Shown here piece after piece: positions 7,402 through 15,674 of a DNA stretch of 64,000 bases. How positions within the stretch are numbered: position 1 is the first letter of the stretch; each line of letters starts with the position of its first letter. A program made the translations under genes and the position numbers. The notes beneath the pieces were generated by a model. It ran no database searches, was not told where the DNA came from, and saw only the letters and a program-made list of their open reading frames with translations. The stretch comes from Candidatus Rifleibacteriota bacterium (lineage in GTDB: Bacteria > Riflebacteria > Ozemobacteria > Ozemobacterales > Ozemobacteraceae), in NCBI GenBank assembly GCA_029564115.1, contig JAKQQP010000396.1, positions 9,011 to 73,010 of the forward strand, given 5' to 3'.

Positions 7402-10341
7402 TCAGAACAGCTTCAATGTTTCCGGGTGGCGGACAACATAGGCTTTACTGCTCAGGCCTTTGATGAAGTAAGACCAGAGCTCTTCCTGGTAGTCGTTGCG
7501 CAGTTTCTTTTTGAGCTGCGAAGTGACTTCCGGGGTGAGAGAGGCTTTGACGCCAGGAGTTTCGTTGTCGTCGAGCAGCGCGATTACAAAACCATAAGGA
7601 GTCTGAATCGGAGCAGTGAACTGACCCTTCTCAAGAGCCCATACGGCCTTGTCGAGAGCTTCAGACAGCTGGCCGCGTTTAACCGGAGCAAGCAGCCCGC
7701 CTCGGTTCGCTGAACCGTCGATTGAATACTTGTTGGCCAGCAGAGCGAAGATTTCGCCCTGAGTGAGCCGGGCGTGCAGGTCTTGAGCAAGTTTTTCTTC
7801 GGCAACGACGATCTGCCTGATTTTGCGGGTGGCCGGCACATCGAACTGATCTATATTGGCTTCGAATTCTTTTTTCAGTTCTTCTTCAGAAGGCTCAAGC
7901 GTTACCAGTCTTTTCAGTTTGTCTTTTATTTCTTCGAACTTTTCGTAGCGGTTGCCTTCATATGCGGTAACTTCGATGAAATGCCAGCCCTGCTCGCTTT
8001 TGAACGGTCCGGCGATTTTGCCTTTCCATTTATTGTCTTTTACCAGGCTCATCAGCTGTTTATGAACTTCTGCCAGATAAGTGCGACCGTTATCCGAGAA
8101 CTGGCCGGCGCCTTCTGAAAGCATGTGGCTCGAAAAGCCGGGGTTGGCAGAAATGGGAAGCGGGCCGAAGGAGACTTTGCTTTCTTTGTCGTCTTTTTTA
8201 GCTGCTTTGGCCAGCTCGGCAACCGTAGCGGAAGGATTGGCCGCTTTCAGCTTTTCGGCTTCGGCTTTAGCCAGAGCGGCGTAGCCTTCCTGTTCGAGGA
8301 TACTGCGGATTTCTTTTTTGAGTGAGCTGCTCAGACTGAGCTGAATCGGTTCAAGAACTTTTTCGAGCTTGAAAAGATGGAAACCCTTGCTGGTCTGGAT
8401 TACTTCTGACATTTCGCCTGGTTCGAGCGAAGAAATGGCGTTTTCAATGTCGCGATCTATTGCACCGAGGTTGTCGCCCAATTCTTCTCGCAGTATTTTT
8501 TGCTGTTCGGCAGAGTAGTCCTCGGTTATTTCGCCTTTGAAGAATACCGGCAGCAGGCCGTTGTCTTTTCTGGAGGGGGCATTGGAATGGAGTTTCACCA
8601 GGCTGGTGAAAGTATCACTGCCCTGCATTACCTTTTGGCGAACTGATTCCAGGGTGGCAGAAGCCTTGATTTCGGCTTGTTCTGATCTCATTTCGGCTGC
8701 CAGTTCATTCTTGACTTCGTCAAAGGGGCGGGTTTTTTCGGGTATTTTGTTGTCTACTCTGATGATGTGATAGCCGAACTGTGATCTGACTGGTTCGGTC
8801 ACTTTGCCTATTGTAGCAGCAAAAGCGGCTTCTTCGAAAGGTTTGACCATTGCGCCTCTGCCAAATTCACCGAGTTCGCCGCCTTTTTTGGCTGAGCCGG
8901 TATCTTGAGAGTGCTTTTCGGCCAGCTTGGCAAAGTCTTCGCCAGCATTGAGTCTGCCGAGAATATTATCTATTTCGCTTTTGGCGGCGGCGTATGCGGC
9001 TTCTTCGTCAAACGCTGCAGCTATGTCGAACTGAAAGCTGGCCGAACCATCTTTTATTATAAGTTTGGCCGGCTGGGCACCGGCTTCGGCAAGAATAGCG
9101 ATCTGGCCGTGCATTGCTGCCTTACTGCCACCGCTTAAAGGCAGTTCAAGTGCGTTTTCGGCTTTTTCCATGCTGGCGGCAGTGGGGTGAAGATTGCTGC
9201 CGTCGGCAGTCACAAGGGTAATTGAGTCGAAATCGACTTTGGCGTCGGCTTTTATATTGGCGACGCCGGCGTCAAAAACGAAAAGTGTCTGCCCATCAGC
9301 TTCGTTTTTGCTGAAGTTGCGCAAATTAACCTTGAAAGAGGCGAATTCATGGTCGAAGTTGTTTTTGGGTTTGATGAGAATGTGGCGGGCCTGCACTTTT
9401 TCGCTGGTGCGGAATTTATCGAGGTTGGCACTGTAGCGGCTGCGCAGGTCTCTGTCGCTGACGGCGATAGTTTCGAGATATGATGGGTCGTTGTGCTTGA
9501 CCAGAATGTGAGAGACTTCGTAACGCTTTGAGCTCAAAAACTTGCCGCGATTAGCGTCAAAATAGCTTTTGATCTGCTCTTCTGTCACTTCTACCTTGCC
9601 AGTGAAATCTGACGGTGAGATGAGAAGATGATCGAAACTGATCTGGTCGTCTTCTTTGAAACGTTCTTTGTTCGTTTCATAGTAATTTTTCAAAAAGTCG
9701 TCAGTAGCGCTTGCCGGCGGTACCGGGGCGAGCACCTGCTGGGCAACAGACTGAAAAACAACCTGACGAAGTTTTTCGTTGCCGTATTCTTCAGGAGTCA
9801 GACCCTGCTGCCTGAGTTTTCGGTCGAATTCCATCGGCGAGAATTGCTGACGATCGCTTTCGACGATGGCCTGAGCAGTTATCTGTGGCTTGATATTGTT
9901 GGCGCGGGCAAACAGGTCGAGCAGAGCCATTGAAACCAGGTTGTCGACAGCTCTTTCCCGGAGCATCCCGCCGTAGAATTCTTTGATGCCTTCGGGCATC
10001 TGCTGGAGCTGCTGATATTCAGGCGTGTCTTTCATCGACCGCCAGACCGATTTAACGTCGATTACCGTGGTCAGGGATGCCCCTTCGGCCGGGTAAGAAA
10101 CGTGAACTACAGGCAAATTTTCTTTGTCTCGCAGATGCTGCGGAATAGCGTTGCGCAGAGAATCTGCCCGGGCATCTGACTCGTCAGCCCTGCGTTTGCG
10201 GTCTTCCTGCTGCTGAATTGATCTGCTCGTGCCATAACCGATAACGAATATTGAACCCACGAACAGAATTACGGTTGCCCAGATAATTTCCTTGATGTGT
10301 AATCTGAGCCATCGCATTGACATAAAACCTGGATTGGACAT
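7402..10341 (-). CDS. Membrane-anchored multi-domain parvulin peptidyl-prolyl isomerase (SurA/PpiD-like)
   Basis: Likely periplasmic folding factor for exported proteins. The 979-residue protein has one N-terminal membrane anchor (about residues 18-38) and a SurA_N-like helical part (about 90-205). A complete PpiC core has its first strand at VQARHILIKP (316-325) and its remainder at about 444-532 (GELGEFGRGAMVKPFEEAAF, then QFGYHIIRV). A partial middle domain (EQGWHFIEVTAYEG) and a C-terminal PpiC-like domain (TRKIRQIVVAEE to TPYGFVIALLDD, about 840-925) follow. An insertion of about 115 residues splits the main domain after its first strand. The start ATG at 10341 has GAGGTG upstream; ATG 10323 is an alternative. 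It is monocistronic with its own promoter and terminator. Confidence 0.85.
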   Translation of the reverse strand: MSNPGFMSMRWLRLHIKEIIWATVILFVGSIFVIGYGTSRSIQQQEDRKRRADESDARADSLRNAIPQHLRDKENLPVVHVSYPAEGASLTTVIDVKSVWRSMKDTPEYQQLQQMPEGIKEFYGGMLRERAVDNLVSMALLDLFARANNIKPQITAQAIVESDRQQFSPMEFDRKLRQQGLTPEEYGNEKLRQVVFQSVAQQVLAPVPPASATDDFLKNYYETNKERFKEDDQISFDHLLISPSDFTGKVEVTEEQIKSYFDANRGKFLSSKRYEVSHILVKHNDPSYLETIAVSDRDLRSRYSANLDKFRTSEKVQARHILIKPKNNFDHEFASFKVNLRNFSKNEADGQTLFVFDAGVANIKADAKVDFDSITLVTADGSNLHPTAASMEKAENALELPLSGGSKAAMHGQIAILAEAGAQPAKLIIKDGSASFQFDIAAAFDEEAAYAAAKSEIDNILGRLNAGEDFAKLAEKHSQDTGSAKKGGELGEFGRGAMVKPFEEAAFAATIGKVTEPVRSQFGYHIIRVDNKIPEKTRPFDEVKNELAAEMRSEQAEIKASATLESVRQKVMQGSDTFTSLVKLHSNAPSRKDNGLLPVFFKGEITEDYSAEQQKILREELGDNLGAIDRDIENAISSLEPGEMSEVIQTSKGFHLFKLEKVLEPIQLSLSSSLKKEIRSILEQEGYAALAKAEAEKLKAANPSATVAELAKAAKKDDKESKVSFGPLPISANPGFSSHMLSEGAGQFSDNGRTYLAEVHKQLMSLVKDNKWKGKIAGPFKSEQGWHFIEVTAYEGNRYEKFEEIKDKLKRLVTLEPSEEELKKEFEANIDQFDVPATRKIRQIVVAEEKLAQDLHARLTQGEIFALLANKYSIDGSANRGGLLAPVKRGQLSEALDKAVWALEKGQFTAPIQTPYGFVIALLDDNETPGVKASLTPEVTSQLKKKLRNDYQEELWSYFIKGLSSKAYVVRHPETLKLF

Positions 10342-10422
10342 GCTGCCGTCACCTCTTCAGTCTGTCTTGATAAATACCCCCGATGCATCACTGAGAAAAA
10401 TCAGGGTCACACGGGATGGTGG

Positions 10423-10452
10423 ATTATATCACCCGTGTATTACCCCTGTCAA
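10423..10452 (-). promoter_or_regulatory. Consensus promoter of the parvulin chaperone gene
   Basis: On the minus strand, a perfect -35 TTGACA (10452-10447), an 18-base spacer and a perfect -10 TATAAT (10428-10423), preceded by TGA as in extended -10 promoters. The 5' leader would be about 75 bases. It is the strongest housekeeping-type promoter in the window. Confidence 0.85.
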
Positions 10453-10607
10453 AATTAAATGTCAGATAACTGGGCGAACGTTGTGATTTGGTCGCCAGGA
10501 ATGTGAAAAATATAATTATGTTTAGCTGCTTGCACAGGTGTTTTTGATCTGTTAGACTGAACAGGTTGAGTACTCTCAATAAGTTAAAAAGTTCAGGAGA
10601 ATTGAGT

Positions 10608-10841
10608 ATGAAGTTTTTTATCAGTCTTCTTGTAGTGTTCATGATGCTTGGTTTTGTAGCGACCCCGGCAATGGCATGCGATCACGATTGCGGTAACTGC
10701 TCCAACAGCGGCGACTGTGATCACAACCACAACGATAACTGTGGCGAATGCGACGGCAATGATGGTCATGACCACGACAACGGCAACGGTAACGGTAACG
10801 GTAACGGCGGCGGTTGCCAGGGTGACAGCTGTCAGATCTGA
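10608..10841 (+). CDS. Small secreted Cys/His/Asp/Asn/Gly-rich protein
   Basis: No family recognised. The 77-residue product has a clear signal peptide (MKFFISLLVVFMMLGFVATP) with a signal peptidase I site after AMA. The mature protein of about 54 residues is almost entirely Cys, Asp, His, Asn, Gly and Glu, with CDHDCGNC at its start and CGECDGNDGHDHD in the middle. It ends in an Asn-Gly repeat and GGGCQGDSC. The composition suggests metal binding in the periplasm or outside the cell; this is inference only. The start at 10608 is chosen for its signal peptide and a GGAG site upstream. The Asn-Gly repeat is encoded by a short GGTAAC tandem repeat (about 10780-10805). Confidence 0.75.
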   Translation: MKFFISLLVVFMMLGFVATPAMACDHDCGNCSNSGDCDHNHNDNCGECDGNDGHDHDNGNGNGNGNGGGCQGDSCQI

Positions 10842-10860
10842 TTTTAAAAGCTGATTACGT

Positions 10861-10900
10861 GAGCCCTACCGGTCCCCGGAAGGGCTCATTTCATTTTAGC
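10861..10900 (+). terminator. Terminator after the small secreted protein gene
   Basis: GAGCCCT (10861-10867) pairs with AGGGCTC (10881-10887), with extra inner CCGG pairing, followed by a T-rich stretch (ATTTCATTTT). It lies 20 bases past the stop codon. Confidence 0.75.
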
Positions 10901-10923
10901 ACAAATTGCAGTAATATCATGCC

Positions 10924-12237
10924 ATGAATATTGCCAGAGCTTTTTTTTCACTCTCAGTTCTGACGGTTTTGTCGCGCGTCAGCGGCTTTGTGAAGGTTGC
11001 GGCCTTTGCTGCCTTTTACGGGCGATCTGCCGAGGCAGACATGTTCATGGCAATAATGATAATCCCTGACCTGATGTATCGCTTTTTGAGCGAAGGGCTG
11101 GTTGCAAGTGCCTCGGTGCCGATGTTCGTCGATCTGCGCAATGATCGAAAAGGCCTCGAGAGATCTTTCTGGACGCAGTTCTGGTTGGCCGTGATCGTTG
11201 GCGGTTGTCTGGCGCTGCTTCTTTCGGTTTTTTCCGGTCCGATATGCAGGTCGCTGACGCCGGGTTTTGCTGTTGAAGACCTGGCTAGAATGCAGTATAT
11301 GTGGGCCCTTGTAAGTATTTATATTGTAACCGGGCTGATGGCCGGCGTGCAAACATCTCTGCTGAATGCCCGTCTGAGTTTTGCGGCACCGGCAGTGGGG
11401 CCACTCCTGGTTAATCTGGCCATAATCGCCGGTATTTTTCTGGCGCGCGGTGGCCCGGTAGAGGCGATTGCGGTTGCGACAGTTTTTGGTTCAGTGCTGC
11501 AGGTGATTTGGCTTTTCTGGCTGCTGCGTCGCCAGAAGCTTTTTAGCCCTGGGCTGAAGGCAGCCATGCAGATCGATCGGCGGGTCGCGTGCGATTTCAT
11601 CACGGCGGTGACTCCGGTGGCGATCTGGATATCGGTTTTGCCTTTCATCCCGGTTTATGAGCGCTATCTGCTCTCTCTGCAGGAAACCGGCTCGGTAGCC
11701 ACCCTCAATTATGCAGAAAAGCTTTTCAACCTGCCTCTCGGGGTTATCTCGATCAGTCTGGCGCATGTCATTCTGCCAAAATTGAGCATGCTTGACAACT
11801 CAGATCGTCGCCGTTTTCTTCTTAAAATGTTTCTGGCTGCGACGTTGGCTATCGGGCCGGTGGTTGCACTTATTTTGTTTTTCTCTGAGGAAATGGTAAA
11901 TCTGGTTTACCAGCGTGGCCGTTTTTCGGCTGCTGACGCCGATGTTGCCTCGGCTTTGTTTAGGAGCTATTCTCTGGCTCTTCTGCCTGTGTCTTTAAGT
12001 ATGGTTTTGAACCGGGGCTTTTTTGCTGCCAGAGATTACTTGAAACCTTTTTTTGCCGGCCTTTCAGCCGCAGCCGTGCAGTTTTATCTCGGTGCCAGGC
12101 TGGTTGGCAGCTACGGCGTGCCCGGTATAGGCTACGCCGCTGCGATAGCTTATTCAGCCCAGACGCTTTTGCTGCTCTCTTTTCTGTTCATCAAAAAAAA
12201 CGGGCCGCAGCAGCGGCCCGATGATCTCAGTGCATGA
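10924..12237 (+). CDS. murJ: Lipid II flippase MurJ (short form)
   Basis: MurJ moves lipid II across the inner membrane for peptidoglycan synthesis. The 437-residue polytopic protein shows the family opening (SVLTVLSRVSGFVKVAAFAA) and the signature PDLMYRFLSEGLVASASVP. The middle carries AVTPVAIWISVLPFIPVYER and the GSVATLNYAEKLFNLPLGVI segment, and a late helix has VYQRGRFSAADA. It is about 70-80 residues shorter than the usual form, consistent with loss of the last two of 14 membrane helices. The last 11 bases overlap a convergent gene, and that gene's terminator lies inside the murJ 3' coding region. Confidence 0.88.
   Translation: MNIARAFFSLSVLTVLSRVSGFVKVAAFAAFYGRSAEADMFMAIMIIPDLMYRFLSEGLVASASVPMFVDLRNDRKGLERSFWTQFWLAVIVGGCLALLLSVFSGPICRSLTPGFAVEDLARMQYMWALVSIYIVTGLMAGVQTSLLNARLSFAAPAVGPLLVNLAIIAGIFLARGGPVEAIAVATVFGSVLQVIWLFWLLRRQKLFSPGLKAAMQIDRRVACDFITAVTPVAIWISVLPFIPVYERYLLSLQETGSVATLNYAEKLFNLPLGVISISLAHVILPKLSMLDNSDRRRFLLKMFLAATLAIGPVVALILFFSEEMVNLVYQRGRFSAADADVASALFRSYSLALLPVSLSMVLNRGFFAARDYLKPFFAGLSAAAVQFYLGARLVGSYGVPGIGYAAAIAYSAQTLLLLSFLFIKKNGPQQRPDDLSA
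12193..12220 (-). terminator. Terminator for the minus-strand exported-protein gene, embedded in murJ
   Basis: CGGGCCGC (12201-12208), a 4-base loop, then GCGGCCCG (12213-12220). On the minus strand it is followed by eight T (12200-12193). It lies 7 bases past the stop of the 12227-13012 gene but within murJ codons for the C-terminal KKNGPQQRPD residues. Confidence 0.88.
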
Positions 12238-13012
12238 AGCGTTCTGATGAAAGAACTTTTTGAGTTGAAATAAAATCTTCGCGGTCTGATTCAGGCAGAA
12301 AAACCGCTGCGGCAAAACCTTCTGAAGCAGTTGACCTGAAAACGCGCCGACCCCGGCTTTTCGATTCCTGCCATGTGTTGTCGCTATTGCCGACCAGAAC
12401 GAAGTCTTCTGGCACTTCGACTTCAATATTGACGCCGGCAAAATCAAGAGGAAAAATCCCCCATTTGGCAACGAGAGGGCCGACCATAAAGCGTTTGCCA
12501 TATTTTTCGCGTTCAAAAAGCCTGGTGAAATCATCGAGAAGAAAACCGCGCTTTTTGTCCGGTTCTTCCTGTTCCTGTTCGCGCAGGGCTTTACGAACGC
12601 TGTCGACGCTGTAATTTACCGAAACTTTGGCGTGCAGGTCGAATTCAATGCTTTCTTCGGCCTGAAGGGTAAAAACATGTCGCGGGTTGTCGCGCCGGTA
12701 ACCGATGTTTCTGCCGTTTACGTTTACTTTTACCTGGTTCTCTGAAGTTGGGTAAAGAATTCTGAATTTTACCGAACTTTCTACCGGTTCCTGACTGCGG
12801 TTTTTTATGGTCACCTTCAGAGAAGACTCGGCATCACTGCCATAAATTTTGACGCGGGCTTCACAACTGGTCACCTGAAAGTGCTCAGAAAGACCCTTTT
12901 CAATTATTATTTCAGGGAAACGGGGAAGCATATTGCGTGGCGCAGCAGAAAGGGAGCTGGCAACCAGAACCAGAATCAGCAGACATGATTTTATGAATAT
13001 TCGATTTTTCAA
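12227..13012 (-). CDS. Exported protein of unknown function
   Basis: No family recognised. The 261-residue product has a signal peptide (KSCLLILVLVASSLSAAP). A beta-rich part follows (about 45-125: SSLKVTIKNRSQEP, KFRILYPTSENQVKVNV, RHVFTLQAEESIEFDLH), then a charged helical linker with QEQEEPDKKRG, then a second beta part (GVNIEVEVPEDFVLVG). This resembles an exported beta-sandwich protein. The start is a TTG with GAGGT upstream, because no ATG gives a full signal peptide. It has its own promoter and terminator and is convergent with murJ, so no operon partner helps to place it. Confidence 0.75.
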   Translation of the reverse strand: MKNRIFIKSCLLILVLVASSLSAAPRNMLPRFPEIIIEKGLSEHFQVTSCEARVKIYGSDAESSLKVTIKNRSQEPVESSVKFRILYPTSENQVKVNVNGRNIGYRRDNPRHVFTLQAEESIEFDLHAKVSVNYSVDSVRKALREQEQEEPDKKRGFLLDDFTRLFEREKYGKRFMVGPLVAKWGIFPLDFAGVNIEVEVPEDFVLVGNSDNTWQESKSRGRRVFRSTASEGFAAAVFLPESDREDFISTQKVLSSERFMH

Positions 13013-13045
13013 GATTGTTTACCTCACTACCTCACGGGTAACAGA

Positions 13046-13075
13046 ATTATAGAGCTTTGCTGCTATAAATGTCAA
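13046..13075 (-). promoter_or_regulatory. Consensus promoter of the 12227-13012 gene
   Basis: On the minus strand, a perfect -35 TTGACA (13075-13070), an 18-base spacer and a perfect -10 TATAAT (13051-13046). The leader to the TTG start is about 27 bases. Confidence 0.8.
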
Positions 13076-13111
13076 AGCAGTAAAAGTTTGCCCTGGCCGT
13101 GGTTTTGTAGT

Positions 13112-13140
13112 TTGAAGTTTATGAGCGGATAGGTTAGTAT
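13112..13140 (+). promoter_or_regulatory. Candidate promoter of the PHP gene
   Basis: TTGAAG (13112-13117), a 17-base spacer and TAGTAT (13135-13140). With the TTG start at 13282 it implies a leader of about 135 bases. This is moderate evidence only. Confidence 0.4.
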
Positions 13141-13281
13141 GGCATGATACCAGGCTCTATTGAGGTATTGTACAAACTATGCAGATTCGACCTGGCGCTG
13201 TCGTTATTGCACATGGTCAGTGTTGTGACTGCAAACTCAGGGTCTGCATCGATATTTTTCAGTTCTGAAAGGGAATCGCTC

Positions 13282-14148
13282 TTGAAAACAAACAGAGTCG
13301 TTTATGCCGATCTTCACACTCACAGCACCGCCTCTGACGGGATGCTCTCACCGCAACAACTGGTTGAAAAGGCAGCGGCTATGGGGCTGAATGTGCTGGG
13401 GCTTACTGATCACGACAGTGTGGACGGTGTTGCTGCAGCCAGCGCTGCTGCAACGGCTGCCGGTATAAAGCTGGTCGCCGGTATCGAGCTCTCCTGCGGC
13501 TGGGAAGGCAGAGACTCTTCGATTCATGTTCTGGGTCTTTTCGTTCGAACTGACGCCCCGGCGCTTGTTGAACTCCTCGAAACTCAGAAAAAGTCACGGT
13601 TTGTCAGGGCTCACAAAATTTTGCAGCTTTTAACTCAGCAGGGCTTCGATATGAGCGAACTTTCTGAAAACTTCAACAGTTCGCCCGAAAAGGTTCTGGG
13701 GAGACCTCACCTGGCACGCTATCTGGTTGAAAAAGGCTACGTTAAAGATTTTCAGGAGGCCTTTGATCGTTTCTTGCTGCGCGGTCGCCCGGCTTATGTG
13801 CCCAAAGACCACGTGGCACCAGAACTTGGCATCGAAGTCATTCACTCTGCCGGCGGTATAGCTGTTCTTGCTCACCCTGGCCTGATCCCCGACTGGGAAA
13901 GAGTCTGGGAAAAGATTCAGAGCATGCCATGGGATGGCATCGAAACTTATTACTCAGAGCACACCAACTCAGACACCAGAAAGTTCGCTGCGATCGTGGC
14001 TGACCGCAAATGGATCGCTACGGGCGGCAGCGACTATCACGGCGATTATGGCAAGCACGTAGACAGGCTGGGGCAAACGGGTTTGTCTCGAGAACAATTC
14101 GAAGGTCTGCTCGAAAGCTGCTCAAATAGAGGAGTCAGGTGCTTCTAA
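13282..14148 (+). CDS. PHP-domain phosphoesterase (RNase AM/TrpH-like)
   Basis: Members of this family hydrolyse nucleoside 3',5'-bisphosphates or trim the 5' ends of RNA (YciV/RnmA). All PHP metal motifs are visible: ADLHTHSTASDG, GLTDHDSVDG, the Glu of GIELSCGW, IHVLGLF, GRPHLARYLV, AVLAHPGL and the terminal GGSDYHGD. The start is placed at TTG 13282, giving 288 residues. It is preceded by a GAAAGGGA site and is directly followed by KTNRVVYADLHTH; an ATG at 13144 would add 46 residues without family similarity. The gene stands alone, convergent with the histidine kinase. RNase AM is the best guess; the substrate is not provable here. Confidence 0.85.
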   Translation: MKTNRVVYADLHTHSTASDGMLSPQQLVEKAAAMGLNVLGLTDHDSVDGVAAASAAATAAGIKLVAGIELSCGWEGRDSSIHVLGLFVRTDAPALVELLETQKKSRFVRAHKILQLLTQQGFDMSELSENFNSSPEKVLGRPHLARYLVEKGYVKDFQEAFDRFLLRGRPAYVPKDHVAPELGIEVIHSAGGIAVLAHPGLIPDWERVWEKIQSMPWDGIETYYSEHTNSDTRKFAAIVADRKWIATGGSDYHGDYGKHVDRLGQTGLSREQFEGLLESCSNRGVRCF

Positions 14149-14179
14149 AAGTGCGCAGGAGCTTTTAAAAAAAACGCGC

Positions 14180-15670
14180 TCAAAGTTCTTTTGCATCGAT
14201 CGGGAAGCTGAGTTTGAAAGTCGTGCCTTCACCGACTTTGCTGTTGACCGAAATGCTGCCCTTGAACAACTGAACAATTCTGTAAGTTACGGCAAGCCCC
14301 AATCCGGTTCCGCGCCAGTCTCGCTTGGTCGTGAAAAATGGGTCGAATATCTGCTCCAGTTGCTCTTCAGGAATACCACAACCGGTGTCGCTTATTTTAA
14401 GAACGGCTGTTGGAATCGGTTGTTCGGCGATACTGAGTTCTACTGAGACTCTGCCCGCTCCTGTGATGGCCTGTGAGGCGTTGAGAAGAAGATTTACGAG
14501 CAGCTGCTGAAACTGGTTTTTGCTGCCGCTGAGCGAGCAGTCACCAGTATTGTTGATAAATTCAACCTCTATCTTGTCATTTTCACGCTGATAACGAAGA
14601 ATCTTTATGGTTTCTTCGATGAGACCAACGAGGTCGAACTGATAACCTTCGTAGCGTTCCTGTCGCGAAAAGACGCGAAGATCGTCGATGATCCTGGTGA
14701 TTCTACTGATATTGGACAACACCAGATCGAATATTTCCCGGCGCTTTTCTTCATCGGTTCCTGATTTTTGTAGAATCTGAATAGCGTTCGAAATACCCGT
14801 GAGCGGGTTATTTATTTCATGGGCGATCCCAGCCGTCAAAATGCCGAGAGCATTGATTTTTTCTGTGCGTGCCAGAATTTTTTCCATGTTGTGCTTTTCG
14901 GTGACATCGCGAACCATGACTTGAACAAGCGGCATGCGTGCCCCGGAAAGCTCGGTCGGAATGCCGCGTATCTCGAGAACAGAAGGGTAATTTCGCGGGA
15001 AATTGGTCGCCAGAGTGCGGGTAACGATAAGCCTGGTTTCATAAACCTTCGAAACCAGGCGCCCAATCTCGTTGAACAGGGGTGATATGGCGCTCAGGGC
15101 TTTTATGCTGGTGCCAGGTTCGATATTGATGTTTTTTAACGGAACCAGTGTGTTGAAGCGGGAGTTGACAAACTCGAGCTTCGACTGGTTCGAAAACAGC
15201 AAAAAGCCGTCTGGCGAATTCTCGATCAGCTGCCGATAGCGTTTCTCTGACAACTCGAGGTCTCTGGTGAGGTTGTCGACGCGCAGATGTGCTTCGATGC
15301 GTGCCAGTAGCTCGCTGCTCGAAAAGGGTTTGACAATGAAGTCGTTGGCGCCGGCTTCGAATCCTTCCAGTTTTTCTTCGAGGGAGTTCTTGGCGGTGAT
15401 GAAGATAATTCTGAGCGAACGAAGGTCTGAATTGGCTCTTATGCGTCGACACACTTCAATGCCGTTTAGCTTTGGCATCATGATGTCGAGCAGCAGCAGG
15501 TTGGGCTTGAACTGCTCTATTTTGCTCAGTCCTTCGATTCCGTCGTAGGCCTGGCAGGCATCGTAACCCGATAAAGACAGCGTTTCAAACAGGTAGTCGC
15601 TGATGTCCGGGTCATCTTCGATTATCAGAACCCGGTTGATACTCTCTGAAGTTGATTCAGTTTTGTTCAA
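14180..15670 (-). CDS. Response regulator-PAS-histidine kinase hybrid
   Basis: A soluble signalling protein of 496 residues. The N-terminal receiver domain (about 12-130) has acidic residues at 19-20, the phospho-acceptor Asp62 (LLLLDIMMPKLNG) and Lys114 (IVKPF). A PAS-like sensor (about 142-258) follows. The kinase core has the phospho-acceptor His284 in GIAHEINNPLTG, then the ATP-binding N, G1 and G2 boxes (LVNLLLNASQAI, ISDTGCGIPEEQ, GTGLGLAV). There are no membrane segments. The start is a TTG. It lies 4 bases after the methyltransferase gene and shares its promoter. Receiver-first hybrids are usually fed by another kinase; the partner is not in this window. Confidence 0.92.
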   Translation of the reverse strand: MNKTESTSESINRVLIIEDDPDISDYLFETLSLSGYDACQAYDGIEGLSKIEQFKPNLLLLDIMMPKLNGIEVCRRIRANSDLRSLRIIFITAKNSLEEKLEGFEAGANDFIVKPFSSSELLARIEAHLRVDNLTRDLELSEKRYRQLIENSPDGFLLFSNQSKLEFVNSRFNTLVPLKNINIEPGTSIKALSAISPLFNEIGRLVSKVYETRLIVTRTLATNFPRNYPSVLEIRGIPTELSGARMPLVQVMVRDVTEKHNMEKILARTEKINALGILTAGIAHEINNPLTGISNAIQILQKSGTDEEKRREIFDLVLSNISRITRIIDDLRVFSRQERYEGYQFDLVGLIEETIKILRYQRENDKIEVEFINNTGDCSLSGSKNQFQQLLVNLLLNASQAITGAGRVSVELSIAEQPIPTAVLKISDTGCGIPEEQLEQIFDPFFTTKRDWRGTGLGLAVTYRIVQLFKGSISVNSKVGEGTTFKLSFPIDAKEL

Positions 15671-15674
15671 TTCG

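Noticed and set aside
10780..10810. GGTAAC repeat as a mobile or regulatory element
   Set aside because: It is simply the codon pattern of the Asn-Gly tail of the small secreted protein.
13144..13281. Longer ATG start for the PHP protein
   Set aside because: The extra 46 residues lack family similarity; TTG 13282 has a ribosome-like site directly upstream.
14149..14179. Terminator between the PHP gene and the histidine kinase gene
   Set aside because: A-rich and T-rich runs are present but no convincing stem was found.
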